Notes: generated by a model from the sequence alone, not told the origin. 64,000 nt of DNA from SIG589 sp045652465 (GCA_045652465.1 JAZRUI010000015.1:62001-126000), one strand, 5' to 3'; counted from the first letter of the stretch, positions 50,015 through 60,197 are shown. Translations and numbers: made by a program.

Positions 50015-51304
50015 ATGTTGAATTTCAAAAAAGCGCTCGGAAGCAACCGCGGAGTTTTGCTTAAAAACACCGTTATGCTTTATATCCTGCAATTTTCAAC
50101 ATACCTGCTGGCTCTTCTTGTTGCCCCTTATGAAACCCGCGTTTTGGGTGCCGAGGTTTATGGCGGCTTTTTGGAGGCGTCGGCTTCCATCGTTATATAT
50201 TTTCAGCTTGTAATCGATTTCGGTTTCCTGCTTTCGGCAACCGAGGAGGTTTCCCGCAACCGCGATGATAAAAAGAAGCTTTCCGAAATCTTAAGCTCGG
50301 TTACGGTAGCCAAGCTGTTTCTCGCGGCAGCTTCGTTTGCCATGATGATGGTGCTTTGCCGCCTCATCCCCGCATGGGAAAGGAAGCAAACCGTTTTAAT
50401 TTTAACCTTCCTCGCCTCAATGATTAACTCGTTTATGCCCGATTTCCTTTATCGCGGCCTCGAACAAATGACGGCGATAACCGTCCGCACCGTGCTTATA
50501 AAAATCTTCTTCACGGGCGCGATTTTCCTCTTCTTAAAGGGACCCGAGGATGTTTGGGTTATTCCCGCTCTTAACATAGTAGGCAACAGTATTGCCCTTT
50601 TATTGGCTTATGTCCATGTTGTTAAAAAGGTTGGCATAAGCTTTAGCCGCCCAACCGTTTTCGGCGCCTTCAAGGAGCTTAAATCTTCGGCGTTTTTCTT
50701 CTTCTCAAGAATTGCAACAACGGTTTATGGCGCCCTCAATACAGTTATTTTGGATATCATTACGGGCAGCGGAGCCCCAACGGGCTATTATACCTCCGCC
50801 AACAAACTTATAACGGCGGGCAAAAACGGCTTAACCCCTATTGCCGATAGCCTTTATCCGTATATGACCCGCAACCGCGACTATAAACTGGTTAAAAAGG
50901 TTCTCCTCGTTTTGGAACCGATAATTTTTGCGGGCTGCGCAGTAATATTCATATTCGCCGATGATTTTTGCGGCTGGTTCTTTGGCGCCGATTTCGTGAG
51001 AGCGGGAGCCGTTCTTCGCGCTATGCTGCCGATTGGCGTTGTAACCCTGCCCAGCTATATTATGGGCTTCCCGATGCTAACGGCTTTGGGCGTATCCAAG
51101 CATGCTAACTATTCAACCATATTCGGCTCGGTTTTCCATGCCGCGCTGCTTGGCGTTTTGTTCGCGCTTGGCGAGGTTAATATGATAACCTTGGCGCTCA
51201 GCGTTTCGGCAACCGAAACCGTTATTTTGCTTTATAGAATCGTAATTGTTTATAAAAATCGCCACCTTATGTATGCTCCGAAGGAGGAAGAAAAAAGTGC
51301 TTAG
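50015..51304 (+). CDS. polysaccharide flippase (Wzx/MATE-type MOP superfamily)
   Basis: A 429-residue membrane protein with about 12 helices that should flip lipid-linked surface glycan units outward. The ATG at 50015 follows GGAGGGAGG; a longer frame would begin upstream of the promoter. Typical start VLLKNTVMLYILQFSTYLLALL, ETRVLGAEVYGGF, FGFLLSATEEVSRNRDDKKK. The final helix pair (LGVSKHANYSTIFGSVFHAALL) is complete. Overlaps the next gene by eight bases, so flipping and polymer transfer are linked. Confidence 0.9.
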   Translation: MLNFKKALGSNRGVLLKNTVMLYILQFSTYLLALLVAPYETRVLGAEVYGGFLEASASIVIYFQLVIDFGFLLSATEEVSRNRDDKKKLSEILSSVTVAKLFLAAASFAMMMVLCRLIPAWERKQTVLILTFLASMINSFMPDFLYRGLEQMTAITVRTVLIKIFFTGAIFLFLKGPEDVWVIPALNIVGNSIALLLAYVHVVKKVGISFSRPTVFGAFKELKSSAFFFFSRIATTVYGALNTVILDIITGSGAPTGYYTSANKLITAGKNGLTPIADSLYPYMTRNRDYKLVKKVLLVLEPIIFAGCAVIFIFADDFCGWFFGADFVRAGAVLRAMLPIGVVTLPSYIMGFPMLTALGVSKHANYSTIFGSVFHAALLGVLFALGEVNMITLALSVSATETVILLYRIVIVYKNRHLMYAPKEEEKSA

Positions 51305-52430
51305 CAAGCTTTTGAAGATTTTCTACAGCGCAGTTTATTCCTTTGCTCCGATTAAGAAAAAGAGGATAGTTTTCTCGAGCTATTATGGTCGCGGATATTC
51401 CGATAATTCCAAGGCAGTAGCCGAGGAGCTCATAAAGCGCGGCACCGATGCCGAGCTGATTTGGCTTTGCAAAAACGAGAAGGAGGCGGCAACCCTTCCT
51501 CCCGAAATTAAGCCCTGCCCCCACAACTCGGTTAAGCGCATAAAGGCGCTTGCAACAGCCCGAGTTTGGGTTGATAACTCGCGAAAATATGAGCGAATCA
51601 AGAAGAAAAAAGGGCAGTTTTATCTCCAGTGCTGGCATGGCTTCCCCCTAAAGCGAATCGAAAAGGATGCGCTGGATGCCATGGCACCCGATTTTGAAGC
51701 TGGAGCTATCCGCGATTCTAAAAACATCGACCTGTTGCTTGCCTATTCCGAAACCGACCGCGAGATTTTTTCGCGCTGCTTTTGGTATAGCGGGGAAATC
51801 GCCGTTTGGGGCGTTCCGCGCAACGATGTTTTCATAAACGGAAACGATGATATCCAAAAAAGAGTGCGCGAAGCCTTTTCGCTGCCTGCCGACCGAAAAC
51901 TCGTGCTCTATGCTCCAACCTTCAGAGCTGACCATTCGGTTGATGCCTATAAAATTGATGCTTTGGCGCTCAAAAACGCCTTGGAGAAAAGCCTCTCGGG
52001 CGAGTGGACGGTGTTAATCCGCCTGCATCCCAATGTTGCCAAGCAGTCGGAAGGTCTTTTCCCGTATGATGGGGAGGGCATAGTTGATGCAACAATGTAT
52101 CCCGATATGCAGGAACTTTTGGTTGCAAGCGATGTGCTTATAACCGATTATTCCTCTTCGATGTTCGATTTTGGACTCAGCGGCAAGCCCTGCTTCCGCT
52201 TCGCCAACGATATTAAGGATTATATGAAGGACCGAAACTTCTATTTCGAGTTCGAGGAGCTTCCGTTTCCTGCGGCATATAATAATGATGAACTTGTCAA
52301 ACTTGCGCTCGAGTTTGATTTCGCAGCTTATGCCGAAAAGAGAGAAGCGTTTTATAAGAAGCTTGCCTTTGTGGATGATGGCAAATCATCAGCCCGCGTT
52401 GCCGATTGGATTGAGGAAAAAATAGGTTAA
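51297..52430 (+). CDS. CDP-glycerol/ribitol glycerophosphotransferase (TagB/TagF-like)
   Basis: A 377-residue peripheral transferase that adds polyol-phosphate units to teichoic-acid-like glycans. It starts at GTG 51297, nine bases after AAGGAGG, not at the upstream ATG. Motifs: QCWHGFPLKRIEKDA (catalytic His region), LLAYSETDREIF, VWGVPRNDVF, KLVLYAPTFRAD, VLIRLHPNV (second catalytic His), ASDVLITDYSSSMFDFGL and GKPCFRFA. All key motifs intact; short single-domain form, so likely a priming or side-chain enzyme rather than a long polymerase. Operon with the flippase. Confidence 0.9.
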   Translation: MLSKLLKIFYSAVYSFAPIKKKRIVFSSYYGRGYSDNSKAVAEELIKRGTDAELIWLCKNEKEAATLPPEIKPCPHNSVKRIKALATARVWVDNSRKYERIKKKKGQFYLQCWHGFPLKRIEKDALDAMAPDFEAGAIRDSKNIDLLLAYSETDREIFSRCFWYSGEIAVWGVPRNDVFINGNDDIQKRVREAFSLPADRKLVLYAPTFRADHSVDAYKIDALALKNALEKSLSGEWTVLIRLHPNVAKQSEGLFPYDGEGIVDATMYPDMQELLVASDVLITDYSSSMFDFGLSGKPCFRFANDIKDYMKDRNFYFEFEELPFPAAYNNDELVKLALEFDFAAYAEKREAFYKKLAFVDDGKSSARVADWIEEKIG

Positions 52431-52449
52431 TTTTTATCGAAAAAATGTG

Positions 52450-52487
52450 AAAATGCCCGTGGAATGCCTCCGCGGGCATAATTTTTT
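52450..52487 (+). terminator. terminator of the flippase operon
   Basis: ATGCCCGTGGA, TGCC loop region, TCCGCGGGCAT, then AATTTTTTG. Confidence 0.75.
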
Positions 52488-52529
52488 GTTATTTTTTTAA
52501 CAAAATTGCGAAAAGTTGAAAAACAACCC

Positions 52530-52558
52530 TTTACATATGGGATGAAAAGTGATATTAT
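52530..52558 (+). promoter_or_regulatory. promoter of nifJ
   Basis: TTTACA (52530-52535), 17-base spacer, TATTAT (52553-52558), followed by an 86-base leader with GGAGGAAA. Confidence 0.75.
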
Positions 52559-52644
52559 ACCCTTGTATGGAATGTTGTTATAAATATATATAACCATATT
52601 GCGCGGGGGAAACTCGGCGCATCAAAATCAAGGAGGAAATTTCC

Positions 52645-55600
52645 ATGGCAAGAAAGTTTAAAACTATGGACGGTAACAACGCCGCGGCATACGTGTCTTA
52701 TGCGTTTACCGAGGTTGCAGGTATTTATCCTATTACCCCGTCCAGCCCGATGGCAGACTATGTTGACCAGTGGTCCGCTCAGGGTCAGAAGAACATTTTC
52801 GGCACAACCGTAAATGTTGTAGAGATGGAGTCTGAAGCAGGTGCTGCAGGTACCGTACACGGTTCTTTGAACGCCGGTGCGCTCACCACTACCTACACCG
52901 CATCTCAGGGCTTACTTCTTATGATTCCCAATATGTACAAAATCGCAGGCGAATTGCTCCCCAGCGTATTCCATGTTTCGGCACGCTGCGTTGCAAGCCA
53001 TGCTCTTAACATCTTCGGCGACCATTCGGACGTTTATGCCTGCCGTCAGACAGGTTTCGCAATGCTCGCTGAAACCAACACTCAGGAAGTTATGGACCTC
53101 GGCGCTGTTGCTCACCTTGCAACCATCAAGAGCCGCGTTCCCTTCATCAACTTCTTTGATGGCTTCCGTACTTCTCATGAAATCCAGAAGATCCAGATTT
53201 GGGACTATGCTGATTTAAAGGAAATGTGCGATATGGATGCTGTTAACGCATTCCGCAAGCGTGCATTAAATCCTGAGCGTCCCGTTATGCGCGGTTCTCA
53301 TGAAAACGGCGACGTTTTCTTCCAGCACCGTGAGGCCTGCAACACCTATTATGACAAGGTTGCAGACATTGTTGAAGAGTATATGGACAAGGTTAATGCC
53401 AAGTTAGGCACCGACTATAAGCCCTTCAACTACTATGGCGCACCCGATGCTGAGCGCGTTATCATCGCAATGGGCTCGGTTTGCGACGTTGCTGAAGAGG
53501 TTATCGATTACCTCACCGCTGCAGGCGAAAAGGTTGGTCTTGTAAAGGTTCGCCTTTACCGTCCCTTCTCGGCAGAGCGTTTAGTTGCTGCCATCCCTGC
53601 AACTGCTAAGAAGATTGCTGTTCTTGATAGAACTAAGGAACCCGGCGCTCTCGGCGAGCCGCTCTACCTCGATGTTGTTGCCGCTATGGCAGCCATGGGC
53701 AGACAGGCAGTTATCACCGGCGGCCGCTACGGTCTTGGTTCGAAGGATACTCCTCCTTCCTCCATCATCGCAGTTTATAACGAGCTCAAGAAGGATGCTC
53801 CTAAGTCGCAGTTCACTATCGGCATCGTAGATGATGTAACCGGCCTTTCCCTCGAGGAAACCGAATCGCCCAACACCGCAGCTGAAGGCACCATCGAGTG
53901 CAAGTTCTGGGGTCTCGGCGGTGACGGTACCGTTGGTGCTAACAAGAACTCCATCAAAATCATCGGCGACCACACCGATAAGTATGTTCAGGCTTACTTC
54001 CAGTATGACTCGAAGAAGACCGGCGGTATCACCATCTCGCACTTGCGCTTTGGCGATAAGCCCATCAAGAGCCCCTACTATATCAACAAGGCTGACTTTG
54101 TTGCCTGCCATAACCCCTCTTATGTTATCAAGGGTTACAAGATGGTTAACGATGTTAAGCCCGGCGGCGTATTCCTCATCAACTGCCAGTGGACAGCTGA
54201 GGAGCTCAACGAGCATATGCCCGCTGAAGCTAAGAAGTATATCGCTGAAAACAATGTTCAGCTCTATACCGTTAACGCTATCGACCTTGCTGCACAAATC
54301 GGCATGGGCAAGCGCACCAACACCATCCTCCAGTCCGCATTCTTTGCTCTTGCAAATGTTATGCCCTCTGAAGATGCTATTAAGTATATGAAGGAAGCAG
54401 CTGAGCGCTCCTACTTAAAGAAGGGCCGCGATGTTGTTGACATGAACTGGAAGGCTATCGATGCCGGCGCAACCGCATTCCAGAAGATTGATGTTCCCGC
54501 TGATTGGGCAAATGCAACCGATAACGGTGCTGCTGAGGCTGAACAGGGCCCCGCAAAGCTCGTTAAGATGGTTGACGGCATCATGAAGCCCATCTCCAAG
54601 ATGGATGGCGATGCTCTTCCCGTATCCGCATTTATGGACCATGCTGACGGTACCTTCGAGCTTGGCGCATCCGCTTATGAGAAGCGTGCAGTTGCTGTTA
54701 TGGTTCCCGAGTGGAATGCTGAAACCTGCGCAAAGTGTAACAAGTGCGCATTCGTTTGCCCCCATGCTACCATTCGTCCTTATGCATTAACCGATGATGA
54801 GGTTGCTGCAGCACCCGCAAACATGAAGGTTGCTCCGAAGCCCATCGTTAAGACCGAATATAAATATACTCTTGCTGTTTCTCCCATGGATTGTATGGGA
54901 TGCGGAGTTTGTATCGGCGTTTGCCCGACCGACTCCCTCAAGATGGTTCCGCGTGAGTCTCAGGATGCTGAGCAGGCAGTATTTGATTACTGTGTTGCCA
55001 ATGTCACCGAGAAGGAAGGCGTTGCAACCGATGCTAATGTTATCAGCTCGCAGTATAAGAAGCCGTTGCTTGAGTTCTCGGGCTCCTGCGCAGGCTGTGC
55101 TGAAACTGCATATGCTCGCCTCGTAACTCAGCTCTATGGCGATAGAATGTATATCTCCAACGCAACCGGATGCTCCTCCATTTGGGGCGGTCCCGCTGCA
55201 ACCTGCCCCTACACCACTAACGAAAAGGGCCAGGGTCCCGCTTGGGCAAACTCCCTCTTCGAAGACAATGCTGAGCACGGTCTTGGTATGTACTTCGGTC
55301 AGAAGGCTCTCCGCGATCGTCTTATCGCTGATGTTGAGGGCATCGTAGCTTCCGACAAGTGCGCTGCTGCTGTTAAGGCTGCAGGCGAAGAGTTCCTCGC
55401 AACCGTAAACGATGGCGCTAAGAATCCTGCCGCTGCTGACGCTTTAGTTGCAGCTATTAAGGAAGCCGGCCCGATGTGCGAGCTTTGCCAGGATGTTCTT
55501 GACAACGCTGAATACCTCTCCAAGAAGTCCGTTTGGATCTTCGGTGGTGACGGTTGGGCTTATGATATCGGCTTCGGCGGTCTTGACCATGTTCTTGCTT

Positions 55601-56187
55601 CCGGCAACGATGTAAATGTAATGGTATTCGATACCGAGGTTTACTCCAACACCGGTGGTCAGGCATCCAAGGCTTCTCAGATTGGTCAGGTTGCTCAGTT
55701 CGCTGCAGCAGGTAAGGCCATCGCCAAGAAGTCGCTTGCCGAAATCGCTATGTCCTACGGTTATGTATATGTAGCACAGGTAGCTATGGGCGCTGACCAG
55801 AATCAGACCCTTAAGGCTATCAAGGAGGCCGAGGCTTATAACGGTCCGTCCCTCATCATCTGCTACTCGCCCTGCGAAATGCACTCCATTAAGGGCGGTA
55901 TGGTTAACTGCCAGAAGGAAATGAAGAAGGCTGTTGACTGCGGCTACTGGAATATGTTCCGCTTCAACCCTGCTCTCAAGGCTGAAGGCAAGAACCCGCT
56001 CACAATCGATAGCAAGCCTGCAACTGCTGACTATAAGGAGTTCCTCCTCAACGAGGCTCGTTACTCCTCGCTCACTCGCTCCTTCCCCGAGCGTGCTGAG
56101 GCTCTCTTCGATAAGGCTGCCGCTGCTTCCAAGGAAGCTCGCGCCCACCTCGAGAAGCTCGCAGAGCTTTATGGAAAAATCGATTAA
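52645..56187 (+). CDS. nifJ: pyruvate:ferredoxin (flavodoxin) oxidoreductase
   Basis: A 1180-residue single-chain enzyme that splits pyruvate to acetyl-CoA and CO2 and reduces ferredoxin, central to anaerobic fermentation. Domain order is standard: pyrimidine-binding N-terminal domain (AYVSYAFTEVAGIYPITPSSPMADY, 12-36), domain II, gamma domain, 2[4Fe-4S] ferredoxin domain with CAKCNKCAFVCP and CMGCGVCIGVCP (~690-770), and TPP-binding C-terminal domain with CSGSCAGCAETAY and FGGDGWAYDIGFGGLDHVL. C-terminal cluster ligands complete. Codon use is strongly biased (GCT, GTT, TCC), a sign of high expression. Confidence 0.97.
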   Translation: MARKFKTMDGNNAAAYVSYAFTEVAGIYPITPSSPMADYVDQWSAQGQKNIFGTTVNVVEMESEAGAAGTVHGSLNAGALTTTYTASQGLLLMIPNMYKIAGELLPSVFHVSARCVASHALNIFGDHSDVYACRQTGFAMLAETNTQEVMDLGAVAHLATIKSRVPFINFFDGFRTSHEIQKIQIWDYADLKEMCDMDAVNAFRKRALNPERPVMRGSHENGDVFFQHREACNTYYDKVADIVEEYMDKVNAKLGTDYKPFNYYGAPDAERVIIAMGSVCDVAEEVIDYLTAAGEKVGLVKVRLYRPFSAERLVAAIPATAKKIAVLDRTKEPGALGEPLYLDVVAAMAAMGRQAVITGGRYGLGSKDTPPSSIIAVYNELKKDAPKSQFTIGIVDDVTGLSLEETESPNTAAEGTIECKFWGLGGDGTVGANKNSIKIIGDHTDKYVQAYFQYDSKKTGGITISHLRFGDKPIKSPYYINKADFVACHNPSYVIKGYKMVNDVKPGGVFLINCQWTAEELNEHMPAEAKKYIAENNVQLYTVNAIDLAAQIGMGKRTNTILQSAFFALANVMPSEDAIKYMKEAAERSYLKKGRDVVDMNWKAIDAGATAFQKIDVPADWANATDNGAAEAEQGPAKLVKMVDGIMKPISKMDGDALPVSAFMDHADGTFELGASAYEKRAVAVMVPEWNAETCAKCNKCAFVCPHATIRPYALTDDEVAAAPANMKVAPKPIVKTEYKYTLAVSPMDCMGCGVCIGVCPTDSLKMVPRESQDAEQAVFDYCVANVTEKEGVATDANVISSQYKKPLLEFSGSCAGCAETAYARLVTQLYGDRMYISNATGCSSIWGGPAATCPYTTNEKGQGPAWANSLFEDNAEHGLGMYFGQKALRDRLIADVEGIVASDKCAAAVKAAGEEFLATVNDGAKNPAAADALVAAIKEAGPMCELCQDVLDNAEYLSKKSVWIFGGDGWAYDIGFGGLDHVLASGNDVNVMVFDTEVYSNTGGQASKASQIGQVAQFAAAGKAIAKKSLAEIAMSYGYVYVAQVAMGADQNQTLKAIKEAEAYNGPSLIICYSPCEMHSIKGGMVNCQKEMKKAVDCGYWNMFRFNPALKAEGKNPLTIDSKPATADYKEFLLNEARYSSLTRSFPERAEALFDKAAAASKEARAHLEKLAELYGKID

Positions 56188-56189
56188 TT

Positions 56190-56235
56190 CGAGTAATAAT
56201 AAAAGCACCCTGAGAAATCAGGGTGCTTTTTGTTA
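56190..56235. terminator. bidirectional terminator (nifJ / pfk)
   Basis: AAAAGCACCCTGA, GAAA, TCAGGGTGCTTTTTG between convergent stops. Confidence 0.85.
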
Positions 56236-57444
56236 TATATGATAATGTATCGGAATGCCGTTCTTCATTCTGATTTTTTGTTCGCCTTGAATCAGCGGCA
56301 GGAAATAATCAATAGCCTCATCGCAAATATTGTTTCTCGCGCCGTTTATCCATTCTTGCGGGAATTTCTTTTCCTTGTTCGCAACCAGCGCAACATCAAT
56401 CGGCTCAACCACAACGGTGTAGGGTGTGTTATAAATGCGGCGGAATGCCATCATTTTTCCTGTTTCACCGTTCATAGCGGCCTTAACCGCCTCGGCGGCG
56501 ATTACTTCGGCTTCATGGATATCGGTTGCCGAGCTTAAATGCGAGGAGCAACGCTGCATAACATTAAGCTCTATCGAACGAACCTTGCAGCCGATTTCGC
56601 GGAAAACTATCTTTTCAAGAGTTTTGCCGATTCCGCTTAATTGTTCGTGGCCAAAAACATCAACAACGCCCGTTTTCGGGTCGAAATCGGGATGCGAGCT
56701 ATCCAGCTTAACCCCTTCCGAAACAACAACTATAACCGCCTTGTGAACCTGCCTTTTTGCCTTTAGGTCCATCAAAAAGCCTTCAACGGTAAAATCGGTT
56801 TCGGGCAAATATATAAGATGCGGAGCGGTTTCTCCGTTGGCGTGCAAGAGGCAGGAGGATGCGGCGAGCCAGCCGGCGTGGCGACCCATTATTTCTATAA
56901 TGGTAACCGAATCAATACTGTAAACGCTCGAATCGCGAACAATTTCCTGAACGGTTGTCGCAACATATTTGGCGGCGGAGCCGAAACCGGGGGTATGGTC
57001 CGTGCAGTCGAGGTCGTTATCGATAGTTTTAGGAATTCCGATTATGCGAATATCCTTTTTTTGCTGCTTCATATATTGGCTGAGCTTATCGACGGTGTCC
57101 ATCGAATCATTACCGCCGATATAGAAAAACGCCTCTATTCCGTGCTTTTCAAAGCAGCATAATATTTTTTCATAAACTGCGGAGTCATCCGAGTAGGAGG
57201 GGAGCTTATAGCGGCAAGACCCCAAAACGGTTGAAGGGGTTTGCTTCAGTAGTTCCATTTCATCATTGGTGCGAACTATGGCGTTGAGATTAACGAGTTC
57301 ATCGTTAATAATTCCTTCGATTCCGTTTATAGAACCGAAAACATGTTCAATATTTGTTTCCTTTAGCGCCTGCTTATAAACGCCTAAAAGGGAAGCGTTA
57401 ATAGCGCAGGTCGGTCCGCCCGATTGGGCAACTGCTATATTCAT
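56233..57444 (-). CDS. pfp: 6-phosphofructokinase, pyrophosphate-dependent type
   Basis: A 403-residue glycolytic enzyme that interconverts fructose 6-phosphate and fructose 1,6-bisphosphate. Two positions decide the phosphoryl donor: YIGGNDSM (110-114, Asp where ATP enzymes have Gly) and IPKTIDNDLD (138-144, Lys where ATP enzymes have Gly); both indicate PPi. Substrate motif IMGRHAGWLA (186-192) and FGSAAKYVATTVQE are canonical. A reversible PPi enzyme next to PFOR fits an energy-saving anaerobe. Starts at ATG 57444 with a purine-rich ribosome site (AGAGGAG). 23 bases downstream of secA. Confidence 0.92.
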   Translation of the reverse strand: MNIAVAQSGGPTCAINASLLGVYKQALKETNIEHVFGSINGIEGIINDELVNLNAIVRTNDEMELLKQTPSTVLGSCRYKLPSYSDDSAVYEKILCCFEKHGIEAFFYIGGNDSMDTVDKLSQYMKQQKKDIRIIGIPKTIDNDLDCTDHTPGFGSAAKYVATTVQEIVRDSSVYSIDSVTIIEIMGRHAGWLAASSCLLHANGETAPHLIYLPETDFTVEGFLMDLKAKRQVHKAVIVVVSEGVKLDSSHPDFDPKTGVVDVFGHEQLSGIGKTLEKIVFREIGCKVRSIELNVMQRCSSHLSSATDIHEAEVIAAEAVKAAMNGETGKMMAFRRIYNTPYTVVVEPIDVALVANKEKKFPQEWINGARNNICDEAIDYFLPLIQGEQKIRMKNGIPIHYHI

Positions 57445-57467
57445 TATAAAGACTCCTCTTGCTTTAA

Positions 57468-60197
57468 TTAGTCGATATCCTTGCCGCAGCCACGCTTATA
57501 TTTCTTGCCGCTTCCGCAGGGGCAAAGCGCATTTTTGCCAACGGCGCCCTTTCCCTTAACGGTGCGGGATTCGCCTGTGGGAGCTGCGTTTTCTTCGGCA
57601 ACCTTCTCGCGCTTGATTTCTTCATCGCGCTTAATGCGAACTGTTAAAACAAGCTTGGCAGTTTGCTCGCGAATTGCTTCGCTCATAGCGTTGAACATAT
57701 CATAGCTTTCGTTGCGGTATTCAACAACGGGATTATGCTGTCCGTAGGCGCGAAGACCGATTCCGTTTTTGAGTTCATCCATATTGTCGATATGGTCCAT
57801 CCAGTTACGGTCAACGCTGCGAAGAAGCATAACCTTCTCCATTTCATAAAGAAGTTCCTCGCCATATTCCAAAAGGCGCTTTTGCATAATGCTTTCGGCG
57901 CGCTCCTTGAGCATAGCGGCAACATCGGAGGCTTCGATTTTATCGAGCTCGGCGGCAGTATATTGGAAATCGTTTCCATCGCAAAGCCAGCCGAGGAAAT
58001 ATTCTCTAAGACCCGCGAGATTCCATTCATCGGCAAGGTCACTCGATAAATAGGTTGCAACGGTGCTGTCGATGGTGTCGGAAATCATCTTCATAACCAT
58101 ATTATGAACATTATCGTTATCTAAAACGGAGTTGCGCTGCTCATAGATTAGCTCGCGCTGCTTGTTCATAACATCGTCGTATTCAAGAACGCTCTTACGA
58201 ATGCCTGAATTTCGCTCTTCAACAGTCAGCTGCGCCGACTCAAGGGCATTTGTAACCATCTTGCTGGCAATGGGGGTGTTTTCATCGATTCCCATAGCGG
58301 TCATAATTCTAATCATACGCTCGCCGCTGAAGAGCCTTAAAAGGTCATCCTCAAGCGAGAGATAGAATTGGGTGTCGCCGGGGTCGCCTTGGCGTCCCGC
58401 GCGTCCGCGAAGCTGGTTATCAATTCGGCGCGAATCGTGGCGCTCGGTGCCTATAATGCAAAGTCCGCCCGCTGCGCGAACCTTTTCGGCTTCGGGGGCA
58501 ATCTCTTCGCGGAATTTTTTATAAAGCTCGGCATAAAGCTCGCGAGCCTTTAAAACCTCGCTGTCATCGGTTTCGGCAAATCCTGTTGCCTCGGCTATGA
58601 GCTCATCGGTGTATTCAAGTTTTTTGAGCTCGGCCTTTGCGAGATATTCGGCGTTACCGCCCAGCATAATATCGGTTCCGCGGCCCGCCATATTGGTTGC
58701 AATAGTAACGGCGCCGAACTTACCCGCTTGGGCAATAATCTCGGCTTCGCGCTCGTGATGCTTGGCGTTAAGAACATTGTGCTTAATTCCGCGGTGGCGA
58801 AGCTTTGCGCTCAACTCTTCGGATTTTTCGATAGTAACCGTACCAACCAAAACGGGCTGACCCTTTTGGTTGCATTCGATAATCTTTTCAATAATAGAGT
58901 TTATCTTGCCGTTTCTCGAACGGAAAATGAGGTCGGGTCCATCGTGGCGAATAACCTCCCTGTTCGAGGGGATAACAACAACATCAAGACCATATGTTCC
59001 GCCGAATTCGCCTGCTTCGGTTTCGGCAGTACCCGTCATACCCGAAAGCTTATCATAAAGGCGGAAATAGTTTTGGAATGTAATCGAAGCCAGCGTTTTG
59101 GATTCGTTTTCGATGTTAACGCCCTCTTTGGCTTCAATAGCCTGATGCAGTCCCTCATTATAGCGGCGACCGAACATAAGTCGTCCCGTGAACTCATCAA
59201 CGATGATAACCTGACCATCCTTAACAACATAGTCAACATCGCGCTGCATAATTCCGTGGGCGCGGATGGCTTGGTTGATATGGTGGGCGAGGGTGATATT
59301 CTCGGCATCGCTGAGGTTTTCAATGCCGAAAAATTCCTCAGCCTTTTTGGTTCCGCTGGCAGTGAGCGAGCAGGAACGAGCCTTTTCATCAATAATATAG
59401 TCGCCCTCGCGCTCATGTTGTTCGTTGATTTCCTTATCATTGTTCTGAACAATTTTAATAGCACGCAGGCCTCTTGCGAAGCGGTTTGCTTTAGTATAAA
59501 GCTCGGTTGATTTATCGCCTCTTCCCGAAATGATAAGAGGGGTTCTCGCCTCATCGATAAGAATTGAGTCAACCTCATCGACAATGGCAAAATAATGTCC
59601 GCGCTGAACTCGCTGCTCGCGGTAGAGCACCATGTTATCGCGCAAATAATCGAAGCCAAGCTCGTTGTTGGTGCAATAGGTTATATCGGCGGCATAAGCC
59701 TCGCGCTTTTCATCGCCCGACATACCATGAACGATAAGACCAACCGAAAGACCCAAGAAACGATAGAGCTTGCCCATCCATTCCGAGTCGCGCTTTGCGA
59801 GGTAGTCATTAACCGTAACGATATGAACACCTTTGCCTGTCAGCGCGTTAAGATATGCGGGAAGGGTTGCAACAAGGGTTTTACCTTCGCCGGTGTGCAT
59901 CTCGCTGATTCGACCCTGATGCAGCGCAATACCGCCCAAAATCTGAACGGGGAAGTGGCGCATATTAAGAACTCGGTCGCCCGCCTCGCGGCAGGTTGCG
60001 AATGCTTCGGGGAGGATGCTGTCAAGACTTTCGCCCAAAGCTAAACGCTCGCGGAATTCATCGGTCTTGGCGCGAAGAGCCGCATCGCTTAAAGCTTTAT
60101 ATTCTTCTTCAAGCGCAAGAGTTGCCTCCTGCAGCGGTTTCATTCTTTTGATTTCTTTTTCGCTGTAATTGCCGAAAAGTTTTTTCATTAAACCCAT
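57468..60197 (-). CDS. secA: preprotein translocase motor ATPase SecA
   Basis: Drives secretory proteins through SecYEG. The ATG at 60197 lies nine bases after AGAGG; the product (MGLMKKLFGNYSEKEIKRM) is 909 residues. NBD1 with MHTGEGKTLVATLPAYL, VNDYLAKRDSEWM; preprotein cross-linking domain; DEVDSILIDEARTPLIISG; NBD2 with GTVTIEKSEELS, IATNMAGRGTDI and RGRAGRQGDPG; helical scaffold and wing domains complete. The terminal zinc motif reads CPCGSGKKYKRGCG: one ligand Cys of the usual CxCx8(C)(C/H) is Gly. Possibly co-transcribed with the pfk gene downstream. Confidence 0.97.
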   Translation of the reverse strand: MGLMKKLFGNYSEKEIKRMKPLQEATLALEEEYKALSDAALRAKTDEFRERLALGESLDSILPEAFATCREAGDRVLNMRHFPVQILGGIALHQGRISEMHTGEGKTLVATLPAYLNALTGKGVHIVTVNDYLAKRDSEWMGKLYRFLGLSVGLIVHGMSGDEKREAYAADITYCTNNELGFDYLRDNMVLYREQRVQRGHYFAIVDEVDSILIDEARTPLIISGRGDKSTELYTKANRFARGLRAIKIVQNNDKEINEQHEREGDYIIDEKARSCSLTASGTKKAEEFFGIENLSDAENITLAHHINQAIRAHGIMQRDVDYVVKDGQVIIVDEFTGRLMFGRRYNEGLHQAIEAKEGVNIENESKTLASITFQNYFRLYDKLSGMTGTAETEAGEFGGTYGLDVVVIPSNREVIRHDGPDLIFRSRNGKINSIIEKIIECNQKGQPVLVGTVTIEKSEELSAKLRHRGIKHNVLNAKHHEREAEIIAQAGKFGAVTIATNMAGRGTDIMLGGNAEYLAKAELKKLEYTDELIAEATGFAETDDSEVLKARELYAELYKKFREEIAPEAEKVRAAGGLCIIGTERHDSRRIDNQLRGRAGRQGDPGDTQFYLSLEDDLLRLFSGERMIRIMTAMGIDENTPIASKMVTNALESAQLTVEERNSGIRKSVLEYDDVMNKQRELIYEQRNSVLDNDNVHNMVMKMISDTIDSTVATYLSSDLADEWNLAGLREYFLGWLCDGNDFQYTAAELDKIEASDVAAMLKERAESIMQKRLLEYGEELLYEMEKVMLLRSVDRNWMDHIDNMDELKNGIGLRAYGQHNPVVEYRNESYDMFNAMSEAIREQTAKLVLTVRIKRDEEIKREKVAEENAAPTGESRTVKGKGAVGKNALCPCGSGKKYKRGCGKDID

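Noticed and set aside
53581..54297. Antisense frames opposite nifJ
   Set aside because: Arise from codon bias; no ribosome site, promoter or recognisable family.
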